Origin: Pyrrhosoma nymphula
Lineage: Eukaryota; Arthropoda; Insecta; Odonata; Coenagrionidae
Assembly (NCBI GenBank): GCA_963573305.1
Contig: OY754330.1
Coordinates: 3,100,001 to 3,164,000 of the forward strand
DNA: 64,000 nucleotides
Direction: 5' to 3'
Within the stretch, counting starts at the first letter, position 1. Each line of letters starts with the position of its first letter. The position numbers were made by a program, and so were the translations under genes. Shown here in pieces: positions 47,401-59,400 of this stretch. The notes below the pieces were generated by a model, which was given only the letters and a program-made list of their open reading frames with translations, searched no databases and was not told where the DNA came from.

Positions 47401-50400
47401 CTTCTTTACATTGAAGGGCTAGTTACAGGTTTGTGCACCTACTGTTGTATGAATCATAATATCCCTCCAGGGAAAGCCGAAAACTCTGTTAACACTATAA
47501 TATGGCTGAAAATCAGGGTCTAGGTAACATATGTTGTTTTTATTAAAATTTGCTGTAATGAATGTGTAAATTAATGATTTGGAAAGATCTGAATGAGAAG
47601 GAAATATTTGCCAGAGCCAGCAGCCACTGTTTAAATGATGGCCTGAATTGGGCAGGAATACTTGGCGTCCTTAGTCGACCTGCATCCATGTATACTCTGC
47701 ATGCTTTATTCTGAATATTAAAAGCCATAATGACATAGATTTTGGTGGTCTTGACTGTTAGAATTTATTATATACATAAATTAGTACTAACAACCCTTTT
47801 TCTAGTGACTGAATAATTTAGTTTTCAAGTGTAGATTCTGGTTCATTTGGTTTTACTACCCATATTAACCCTCACAAAATCCCCCAGATTTTGCGAGGGT
47901 GTAAATTTTGAAACTTGATTTACAAAATATATACAAGTAAACATACATTGTGAATTTTTAAAATAAAAAATCAATTCATTTCAAGTGCACAGTACTTAAA
48001 TACTTAAATAAATGAAATAAATTGCTGAATTGATACTCAAAGTGAAAGTCTCAATTGTGTGAAAGAGAGGAATATTATGGCATCATGTTGCATGGTGAAT
48101 TTTTTATCATGCATTTAACGCACAATTACAGGTATACAGTAGGAAGAGACTTTGTTAATTCTTATCATTTTGTGTGTGAATGTCTTAAAATGTTATTGTG
48201 ATGTCAGTTACTACTGTGCATTTTATATTTTCAGCCCAGAAAACCCTCCAGATATTTAATATAGAAATGAAAAGCAAGATGAAGGCACATACGATGACAG
48301 AGGATGTCACATTTTGGAAGTGGATATCATTAAACTCTGTGGCACTTGTGACGGAGACATCTGTGTATCACTGGAGTATGGAAGGAGATTCGGTGCCGCA
48401 GAAAATGTTTGACCGTCATTCAAGTCTGATTGGATGCCAAATAATCAACTACAGGACTGATCCCAAACAGCAATGGCTCCTCCTCATTGGAATATCAGCC
48501 CAGGTAAAACCCATGTTATTCTTTTAAGGAATCAAATTGTGTTCTGGACAGGAAATAAAAAAATACTTTGTATACTTGTGTATAGTCAGACTTTTAAGAT
48601 CAAACTTTTGAGTAAAAATGTGAGGTCCGACTATAAAGGAGTCATTTTAAATATTCATATTCGTTCTTCATAAACTGTTTAAATCTTACCGCGAAAAGAA
48701 ATTGTAAATTTTTCTCGAGATACTCAGCTTCACTTCTGTGCAATATCCCCATCCCCGAATTCACCAAATTCATACATTTGTGTATGTATCTCAGTATATA
48801 TTCCTGCTTATATAACGTGCTGTTTTTTCCTGTGGAAACCCATGGAAAATGACCTTGCTTCCTATGTAGTCAAGTTTCCAGGCCAGATTTTGCTTAAAGA
48901 CTTTAAGTGATGGAGACTTGGTGATGCAGTGCTGGTAAATTGGATTCAGATACTCATTGTTGAATTTGGCATTGATTTCACTTGAGATTTATCGTTCGAA
49001 AGGTCTTTTTCATGAGTATCAGTAGTTACACTCTATAGCAGTTATATGTAAGAGTAATCTTATTTTTTTGGAGTAAATTATTAAAATCTGCGTGATATGA
49101 CTCTTAGAATGGTTATTTTTTAAAATTCTGAGGCCCCACGTCTGTTGCATCTTAATTGCCTGTGCTTCTAATATGCTGGAAAATATGTACTCATCTCGTG
49201 GAATATATTGTGACTCCTCACTGATATTCATGCACTTAATTCTAATGCATACTAGGCATTGCCATGTGTACTTATCGGCATTGAATGTGACAATTTCTAT
49301 TTTCTTTAGCAAAACAGAGTAGCTGGAGCAATGCAGTTGTACTCGGTTGAAAGGAAGTGCAGTCAGCCTATTGAGGGTCATGCGGCTTCATTTGCTCAGT
49401 TTAAAATGGAGGGCAGTGTGGAACAGTCAACCCTCTTCTGCTTTGCTGTGCGAACTCAGCAAGGTGGCAAGGTCTGTTTCTCATCGACGCACTGTTAAAA
49501 CTACTAGGTTTACATACTTGCGTTGCTAACTTGTCGATCTTAAGCAGATCCTTCATTTCTTTTTTTTATCATAATAATCTCTGTGGAATCCTTATTCCCA
49601 GTCTTTTACGGGTGTTAACTATCATGTTCTAATTAAAGTGTTTGAAAATCCTAAATATTTAGTGTTACAGTTAATGGTGAACATAACAAATCAGTCTGCC
49701 TAATGCCTGTTGCTCACGGTAAAATTTTCCGGAAAACGATATTAATTTTTATATCTCTTAATTTAATCTGTAAGCATTATCTTTCTGGTTGATATCCTAC
49801 TTCATTCGAATTAAGTGCTTTTGGCTAAAGAATTCTGGATATTTATTATACAAGTAACAAGGTTATTTGATGTCTTTTGTAGTCATTAATGAAGTCTAGT
49901 ACATACTTTTTGTACGGTAAATACTTAAATTTCCTAATTCTTTCTTATTGTTTATGCGTTGTGTATTGTTGTGCATAGAGCAGTTATTAAACTGTTATGC
50001 AACATTTCTGATTTATAACCCTTATCAATTAGATGAAATCTTATGGCTTTTATGTATCCGCAAAACACTTATACGTGAACGCGATGATTTTTTGGGATGC
50101 ATCTTTCATGTCAAGCTGGAGGTGCTTGTATTTTTTTAGCATGCAGCTCTCGTGTTGAGCAAGGTATAACTGTATTTCTTTACTTTTGAAGGAGTTTTTT
50201 ATATGTAATGATGAGTTGTGAAATTTTCTAGCTTGTGTAGAGAGTTGCGCTATTAACGCTATCAAGTGTTAACTTCCTTTTTGTTTTGAAACGAGGGAAA
50301 TGCTCTCGAATGAATATTCTAGGAAAAAAATTAGGTATTTACAATGCGTTACAGTGAGTTTACCTTTTTATTTCCTTTCATCCTTCAGTTGCACATAATT

Positions 50401-53400
50401 GAAGTTGGCCAGCCACCTACAGGGAATCAACCTTTCCCAAAGAAAGCCGTTGATGTTTTCTTTCCGCCTGAAGCTCAAAATGACTTTCCTGTGGCAATGC
50501 AGGTAGGCTGCCCCACTTTAGGTTTGAGTGAATTCAAACTTCCCTGCTCTAGTGATAAGGATTGATGTGGCAATGAAAGTACAGTGGAGCATGTGATAAC
50601 CAGTGATGATGAACTCATGTTTTTGCTCCACATATTTCTCCTGGGATTGGGACTTAATACTAGTTTGGTAGTTGTTTAAGCCTTATTCAGATCTTAGTGC
50701 AGATTTTTCTCATATCTTCGATCTTATCATAAACATAATTCATTATGTTTGGATAACTTGCCCTAATATTAGTATGTAAAAATATTTATCTACAATTGCA
50801 GGTTAGTGCCAAATATGATGTAATATACCTTATCACGAAATATGGTTACATACATCTGTACGACATAGAAACTGCTACCTGCATATACATGAATCGTATA
50901 AGTGGGGACACTATCTTTGTGACTGCTCCCCATGAAGCGACCGGTGGCATTATTGGAGTTAACAGGAAAGGACAGGTGAGTTTCATTGCGTCAATGAATT
51001 GTTGCTGTTGCACGTTTGCCTTATAGTGAATGGAAAGCCTGAATAAGGGTTTCAAATACAGTAGGCCTCATGTATCCACCGTACAATTGTTCTGAGATTT
51101 TTCAGGGATAACTAAAACTGCAGAAAACTGAGTACGTTATCTAGTGGGCATTTTTCCATCAATTAAATGCAGTCATATTACTATGCAAGGAAAATAAGTA
51201 CCTCCCAGTATTCTCATCAAGTGTCATTGGAAACATGTGCTATTTTTAGAACATAATGAGACATAATAGAAAAGTTATCGTTGCACACTAGTAAAAAATT
51301 TGCTGGCTTCGCTAATTTGCAAAAATTCACAAATCCGTTATTCTTTTCCACTCTGTCCTACTTCCTCCTCGTAGAAAGGAAGGCAAGAGTTTGGATGATT
51401 GAGCTTACTATGCTTCTCTTGACACTATGCGAATGTCATAGGGTGCCCAAGTATGGAAATATATCTCTTTAATTGCTGCAAACTGATCATCATATCTTCT
51501 AGTCTTCATCTCAAAGGAACATACGTTTTATCATAAATTTTAGTGACATCTGAGATAGTTTTTTTCTTTCTGAATCAATTGGAAAATGTGCACTTTTTCT
51601 GGTGTAGTGCCTTATATTCATTTTGCTGAACTTCCATCCCTACTTATACGTTTTGGAGTCATCGTCTAAAAATAAGCTAAATTTCCCAGGATGTATGCGA
51701 TGCGGTAACAAATATCAGCGCACATAATGCTTGAGGCTAGTTTCATGTATTGTGCTCTTGGATACTAGGCAAGGACATGGGAGGGGTGAGCATAGGCGTG
51801 TCCAGGAATAGTGGTGGTGCCAGGAGTAGAAACATAAAGTGAACAGAGTCTCTAGCTCTCTACCGTCCAGCCGCCAAGAGTCCGGGAAAAGGGAATAACT
51901 TAGAAAAGAATCTCGATCTTGTGGTGGTGCCACGGCACCAGTGGCACCTGCCTTGGACACGCCTATGGGGATGAGTCACGCACTAAAGGCTAAGAGACGT
52001 TGTTTCATCTCACAAGAATGCTGCATATTTGGACGTGGGTTCAATTGTTTCAGGAAATTTTCGCTTCTAACTTCAGAGTAGTTGTGAACTGTGGATGACT
52101 TGCCGACACAGTAGGTAACTGAAACTGCAGACTGAAGGGGATTCCGGATACAGAGGCTCTGCTGCGCATGTGTGAATGCACGCTTTGTTGAACATTAATC
52201 AACGCTGTTGTTGCACTATTCGGTTGAAACTTGTGTGTGGACTAATATGATGAATCAAAAATATTAATGGCTGTTCACATTCTGATGTTTTGTGAAGATG
52301 CACTTGTCTGACATGGTCCCAATCACATTAATCTGCATCCATTAGTGAAGATGCTGTGTTAAATTAACCGCATAATCACTCATTGGTCATTTGTCATTGA
52401 AAGTGTACCAGCTCTAGGCGACTAATATTTTGAAATGTTTCTGTTCAAAGGTCCTCTCAGTGAGTGTTGAGGAAGACAACATCATCCCATACATAAACAC
52501 AGTTTTGCAAAATCCTGACCTGGCCTTGCGAATGGCTGTTCGGAATAATCTGGCTGGTGCTGAAGACCTTTTTGTTCGAAAATTCACTCTGCTCTTTCAG
52601 AATGGACAGTATGGCGAAGCTGCGAAGGTGAGTTGAGTTTGCATTTATGAGGAATTAATTGCCAGGCCTCTAATTATTTTTTTTAATCATTAGCTGAAAT
52701 CTGTTGGATTTGATCTGGAGAGGTGAGAGGAGTTGAGGAATTCCTTAATAAGATTGGAATATTGATCATTTGAGATCCACACGTCATGGGTTTTAGTCCC
52801 ACCTGGGTGGTTTTACACTAATTACGACATAATTCTTTGCAATTTTCAGCATTTTAATTAACAATTAGAATTCGTTGAAATTTTTGCAAATGGGTTTGTG
52901 CCCGTGTGCAATGAAAAAATTATTATTCCTTCATTCTGGTTCATTCTAAAATAATCTTATAATCCATACTAAATCATACACTTTGAATTTTCTACAGTTT
53001 TTAATTGTATAAACAGTGTATTGTAACTGTAACTGTTTTACAGTTTAAAACTAGAAAAAATTCAAAGTGTATAATTTAGTATGGATAATAATAATTTCTA
53101 CGAAGTAAAGCCTAAAACCATGGTTAATCTTATTATGGTTCAAGTAATAATTAATGTAATAGAATCCAGTGGTGGAAAGAGTGGGAGGTCAAGAAATGTG
53201 GAGACCCACTAGATGTGCCGAGGGCTGCACAATAAAATGGTTTCTTTTGCCTATTATGCTGGCAAATTTCACTTGCTGTGTCGAAATACAGCTTTCTTGC
53301 CAAGTGCCATGAAAACCTTAAAGACATGGTCTTTATGTCATGAAAGAGCATTGGTGACTCTCCGTAGAAATCATTCATGGCATGTGTGTGTGGGTGTTAA

Positions 53401-56400
53401 AATGCTTAAATTAGTTGGGATAACAATATGTAATTGGGCTTGTTATTGCCAGTCGCCCTACACGTCGCCGAACTGGTTCAATGATGAATCTCAATGAGTT
53501 GTAATTTGAGTCTCCAAAATTGGAGCTCGAGGTAGATAAAAGGGAATATTTGAATTATTCTCCCATTGATGAAAATACTGTTCAATCCTAGTGTATTTTT
53601 ATTACGGGGTCTGCATCAACCATATTATTATTAGATATGGCCCAGAAACAAATTTTCACCGCAAGGATTACTTGTTGAAGGCATTCTAGGTTTCAAATCA
53701 TCAAAACCTGCTTCGCAGTCACACAGACTTCACAGACCTTTCTTTCACTTATCACCTCAGTACGAGGCCATTGTCTCTGCACTCATTAAAAAATAATTCT
53801 TTCCAAACCACTTGGTTATTGCAGTTGAATAAAGATTGTGACGAGGAAGGAGACCACTTTGTGCAGAAAACATGTGAAGACTATGAACTGCACTACTAAA
53901 GGCAGATTCGGAGATTCTCAATGACAATCCAAATGTAGGTTTTGGGAACCCCATGCTAACCAGTGCCGGCTGAAAATTTCAGAAATGTATAAGGAAGCAT
54001 CTATTTTGATGTCATTTTCATTCACTAGGATGCATTTATGAATACTTACTTTTTCAAAAAAATCTGAAGAAGACATTCGCAGTCAAAGCAAAAGTTTGTG
54101 ATCATAATGAAGGTGACTGGTGAAGGTCTTCGCGAGGCAGTTGGTGAAGTGAACTTGCCGTATTGTGAACTGTTTGTTAAGTGGTAGTCAACTGTACTCT
54201 ATAAGGAAATCTATTCTATCTAAAATGAGTGATGGTGGCTCTAAATAATATTTTAGTAGTACATATATTGGAAAGGAATGCTATCTGCAGTTGATAGTCA
54301 TTTGGCCTTAAACCATGTTCATATTTGGAATGAAAGGTGAAACACTTGCACTGCAATTTCCACACACTATTTTAATGGAGTAATCATTGTAATAGTGTGT
54401 GGACATTGCAGTGATGATACTCACCTTTCATTCCAAACTTGAAAGATTTCCATATCGTTAAGTCCAAGACTGTCAAATATGATCAGATTCCTTGATCAAT
54501 CCATGTTGCAGTTGTTTCTTCTTGTGTTGATTATTTTTCCTTTCGCTTTTGTGCTAGGTGGCTGCCAACGCTCCCAAAGGAATCCTCAGAACACCACAAA
54601 CCATTCAGAGATTTCAGCAAGTGCCGACCACTCAGGGGCAGACATCGCCACTGCTCCAGTACTTTGGAATCCTCTTAGACCAGGTCAGCCATTACCTCTG
54701 ACTCCATAGTTTTTCATTCACTCACTCACTCAGCGAGTCAACCTGAAGGTTGGTTTGGACAATTGAGGGTAGAGCTCACCACTTGGACTAAGCCACAGAG
54801 GCATGTGAATTTCACACATTCAGGGTAGGGGGGACGGTTCCTTTCCCTGGGCCACCTCGCACTTGGAGGATTTTTTTTCTTGAGCGAGTTTTTCATTGGC
54901 AACTTATTTTTCCTTGCTTATAGGGTGCACAGGTGTGAAGGCACACTAATTTAGGCCATTTATTAAGGGAGAAATAAATTACCCTTATATTGCTTACAGT
55001 GATACTTGAAGTATTCATTTGCTGATGTAAACAAATATGTTGAAATGGTCCTATCTGGGGTATTATCTAACGAACTCTACTATCATATATGTTAATAGAC
55101 TCTCTCCCATTCTCTCTCGACATGACCAAACCAGAGGAGCACATTCCTTTAATAAACGTCCATTACCGCAACATCCTACCCATATTCTTTTGTCACCCAC
55201 GCATTCCTAGCCTTATCCATCCTACTTTTGCCACAAACAATTATCAGGTACCCCATTCCCACTGCATTTACCCTTTACTCTATTGCGTATCTTCAAATAC
55301 CCAGGTTTCACTACTATATAACGACATCGGAAGGAGAACACAATTTCTTTCAATCTAGCCACCACAAGTCTATCCTTGTTAAAGATGGCTAGTATGAAAT
55401 TTTAATATTCAATTGAGTTGCAGGAATGTATTTTTAATGCTAATTTCGGGATCTTTGCGGTAATATTTTTGACTGTAATACCTTTTAAGTCGTGTGTGAT
55501 TGTTCCTTTGGGCACATCATTTGTTTAATGCGAAACTGTAAGAAACATTTTCAAAGCTCATATTTTAGTATTGATCAGTTCCTCCCTAATGTATTTTATT
55601 GAAACAATTGTTTTCTACTTCTAATATTTTCTATTGTCCAGGAATGTTTATTTTTCTTAAGAAACCAGGGATGCTTGGATAAGTGCCATGATTGACGAGA
55701 AAACCCTAAATTTCTTCAGATTCATTGAAGGGTACCTTTTGAAGTATTGTTGAGGAATAATTGGGAGGATGATATATGACCCATGTGCAGTAGATATACT
55801 TGGGAGATAACCACATGCAATAAAATGTCTTGAGGTAATCCATGGTTTGTTTTCTTAGTGATGTAAATAAGATTGAAAGCAGGGTGTGGTGTTGTGGATT
55901 TCTGTATCAGTGAGATAAGCTATCTGTGTCTGAAGTCAACAAAGCAGATCGTAATTCTGCTGGAGAGAGGCAGGATTCAGAGGAGTGTGAAACATGGACC
56001 ATTGCCAAAATATACTTTGGTTAACTCTTGTAAATGTCAAATTTTTCATTTGAGCAATGGAATCTTGAATTAGTTCAATTAAAATCAATTTAATTTCACA
56101 TCATTTGAAATAACTTAGTTTTTTGTGTTCAACTTTTTAGGTTGAAAACAATTATTGATTGGCAATTTTTAGGCGTTGATCCATTGACTCTTTTATTTTC
56201 ACTTCTCCCACAGGGACAACTGAACAAGTATGAATCGCTGGAATTGTGCCGGCCCGTGTTGCAGCAGGGTAGGAAGCAGCTTCTTGAGAAGTGGCTCAAG
56301 GAAGACAAGCTGGAGTGCTCTGAGGAACTTGGGGACCTAGTCAAGCAAGCAGATCCAACGTTGGCACTCTCGGTTTACTTGAGGGCTAATGTGCCCAACA

Positions 56401-59400
56401 AGGTGTGTGTGTGTGTGTGCATTCTTCTCTGTGCTGGTCTGAGTTTTGTCACTGAATTGCGTCGCTCCAGATGTGCTGCACTTAGCCTACTGCTGGAAGT
56501 TCTGCAGTTTTTTGGAATTCCCTAATAAGTGCAGATTACGTGGTCGCGATTTGCTCTTTTGATTTGATTGCCGATTTGCACATTATGACCACCTACTTGA
56601 ACTTTTTTCTTTTTGTTCACGGATGCGTAGCATGTGTTGTGCATAATTCAAGAATTTTTTAGTTTTGATTGAAATATCATGTGGAGGATTTTGACGTGAT
56701 GCAGTGTTATTGAGACTGGACTCCATTATACCTCGCCTTATCTCTTAGTGGTTGAACGGGGGAGTGAAGAAGGGAGCCTTGGAAAAGGGATGGAAATTGT
56801 CCTTGATAGTTATATCATTGCTAAATTATTGTGATCTTTCTTCTTAAATAATACGGTTTCTAAAATAATGGGACAGGGTTCTATTCCATGATATGGCCAG
56901 CTTTGATTAGTTTTTTGACTTAGGCTTAGTTTCTGAAAGACTTATCAGCTTGACTTTGCTTCTGAGATAGAGAACATTTATAGAATGCAATTTTTAATTA
57001 AATTTGTATGCTTATAATATTCTTTTTTGTATCACCTACGAACATATTATTGATGTGACTTATATTTGCAATCTGCTCCGGCATTAGCATCTTCATATTT
57101 AATGTTTATTTGCAATTTCCTTCCATGCTAAAATATTGTAAAAATTTACTTAATTTGTCGTTTCTGCATTCTGCCTTTCTCCTTATTCTACGTGCTAAAC
57201 TTTTGGACCGGGCAAGTTATGGTCTTGTTTGATTTGACATTTTCATTACTGTGATGGGGCGTATAATTTATATCAAATATTTTTGCGATCACCATTTTTT
57301 CCGTTTCAAGTTATCGATCCACTTCAATGATAATTTAAAACTCGGAGGGGCACTTCTCACTAATCTTCCAATTATTTTTTTTGTAAGACTCACAGTGAAT
57401 GCGTCAAGCATCACTCAAGGCTAGTATCATAAAGTTGCCACATGGTAACAGACTGTGGTTAGAAAGTCCAGGTTGCACAGTCCAATTTCACGCAATGTTC
57501 ATAATAATATTGTGCTTCTCTGCAGGAGAGTAGCTTGCTTGACTGCAGCAAAAGATGATAGAACGTTGTATGACCAATGAACAATTGGAAGAAATAAATG
57601 TTCTGCTTTACATGTATAAGCTTTTTAAGATTCTCCTTTTAATTGCTTAAATATTGATGTCCTAAATTGTTTTCATGAAAGTGTCATCTGTTGGAAAATA
57701 TGAAGCAACTAAATTTTCTTTATATTTATCAAAGGTTGAATAACATACATAGACATAAAAGTAATCAGAAAAATATCACAGGAGAAAATTGCTGTGAAGT
57801 ACGCAGAATGCATAATTTATCAGTTTTTTTCATGGAAACAACTTGGTTATTTTGACTTCACAAGGAGCCAGAATACCTAACGTCTCTATTGCAAACATCG
57901 AGTGTTGTGATGGTTATTTTCAAGATGTGATGGTATATTTAGCATCACGATGCTGAAAATTAATTTTTTTTTCATGTGAACAGGTAATCCAGTGTTTTGC
58001 TGAAACTGGGCAATTCCAGAAGATCGTCATGTACGCTAAAAAAGTTGGCTACACTCCTGACTATGTATTCCTGCTGCGGAACGTGATGCGAATGAATCCA
58101 GATCAAGGGGTCGCTTTCTCTCAAATGTTGGTCCAAGATGACGAGCCTCTTGCCGATATCAACCAGGTGATTGATTTCTTAACAACTTTGTCCTAACAAT
58201 TATTCTCTCAACCGATCCTTGAGTTTTGAAGTGAAATATTTTCCTTTGGGGTTCATGTACTAACTGACGAGTGCATCTCGGTGATTATCTTCCCTCTAGT
58301 GTAAGGGTTGGAATAATGCTGCATGCTCATTTAATGAAATTTCCACGTGTTAACTCATTTTTTCTGATGTGTGTTTCAGTTTGGGCGTGCAAATAATATT
58401 TTTTGTCATGATATGATATTTAAACTTCGGAGAAAAATGAGGCTTTTTCTAGTCAAATTTCATATGGATGTTGCACTAAATGTCCTTTAATGTTTACACA
58501 CTAGTGTATAACAAAAAATTTTGTTTGTTTTTAGTCCTTTGGAAAATTCATATTTATTAGTTACGTGAAAGTATGTTTGATGTGTTTGTGTGGGATTTAT
58601 CCACTTGAACTAATGATGTTAACCATTGTTTTGGCTGTTCACACTCTGATGTGTAATGACGATACTTACAACTGATTTTAGCTCAAGCACATAATGTTTT
58701 TCGTCTTATTACTTGAGAGAGTTTTGACCCCACTATGCTCTCTTTCTCCGTTTCGAGTGCAGATTGTGGATATCTTCATGGAGCAGAACATGGTCCAACA
58801 ATGCACGGCCTTCCTCCTCGATGCCTTGAAGAACAACAGACCCTCAGAAGGACCGTTGCAGACAAGACTGCTTGAGATGAACCTGATGTCTGCTCCTCAG
58901 GTTGGTGATGGCTCTTGACCACTTCTTGAGTAGTTGTTTTTACCCAAATTGAGTGGTGCAATTTTCACTTTTAGAATTGGAAGAAGTAAGGGCATATCAT
59001 AAGTAAGTGTATGCCTTTGTTTCACTTGATTTTTCTTGTTTTGTATTTAATAAACTTGAGACATTTGATGTTCAAGTCTTTGAAATTATAGGATTTTTTT
59101 AAACTAAAGGTGTGTGGTCATATCCATTGAATTTTACTATGGGAAAAGAAATATTTAGCAAGCCTAGGAACATACACTTACACCTACTTGAGGAAAAACC
59201 ACAGTTTAATTATTGTGGAGGGACATGTTATATTTGATTATTTAATCATTGGTAACATAAGCACTAAGTCATAATTTTTGTAACTAGTTGTGAACGTTGA
59301 GTAACTTTCTTAATTGTCTTCTTCTTGTACGCTCCTCTCAGGAATCCTATTTCAGAGATTTGGGATAAGGTTGGAAGTTCGTACCACTGCCTTTAGATGT

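Larger units (their letters stand above)
38402..48234 (+). other. Chc: Chc intron 2, 9.8 kb, repeat-filled
   Basis: GT-AG phase-1 intron. It holds an inverted-repeat element (39.66-40.20 kb), a Tigger-like transposon (41.33-43.09 kb), a large fold-back element (43.39-45.48 kb) and a smaller hairpin (47.02-47.25 kb). The stretch 45,690-45,960 is GC-richer but unexplained. No nested gene is seen. Confidence 0.9.
52628..54557 (+). other. Chc: Chc intron 7
   Basis: 1,930 bp, GT-AG, phase 0. It contains two hairpin repeats (52,957-53,090 and 54,324-54,437). GGTTTTAGTCCCACC at about 52,788 resembles a tRNA B-box and may be a decayed SINE. Confidence 0.9.

Noticed and set aside
55089..55358. 89-codon plus-strand frame and a minus-strand LWFGHVER reading in Chc intron 8
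   Set aside because: The minus-strand match is too short and the sequence around it does not continue as LINE coding, so no element is called.
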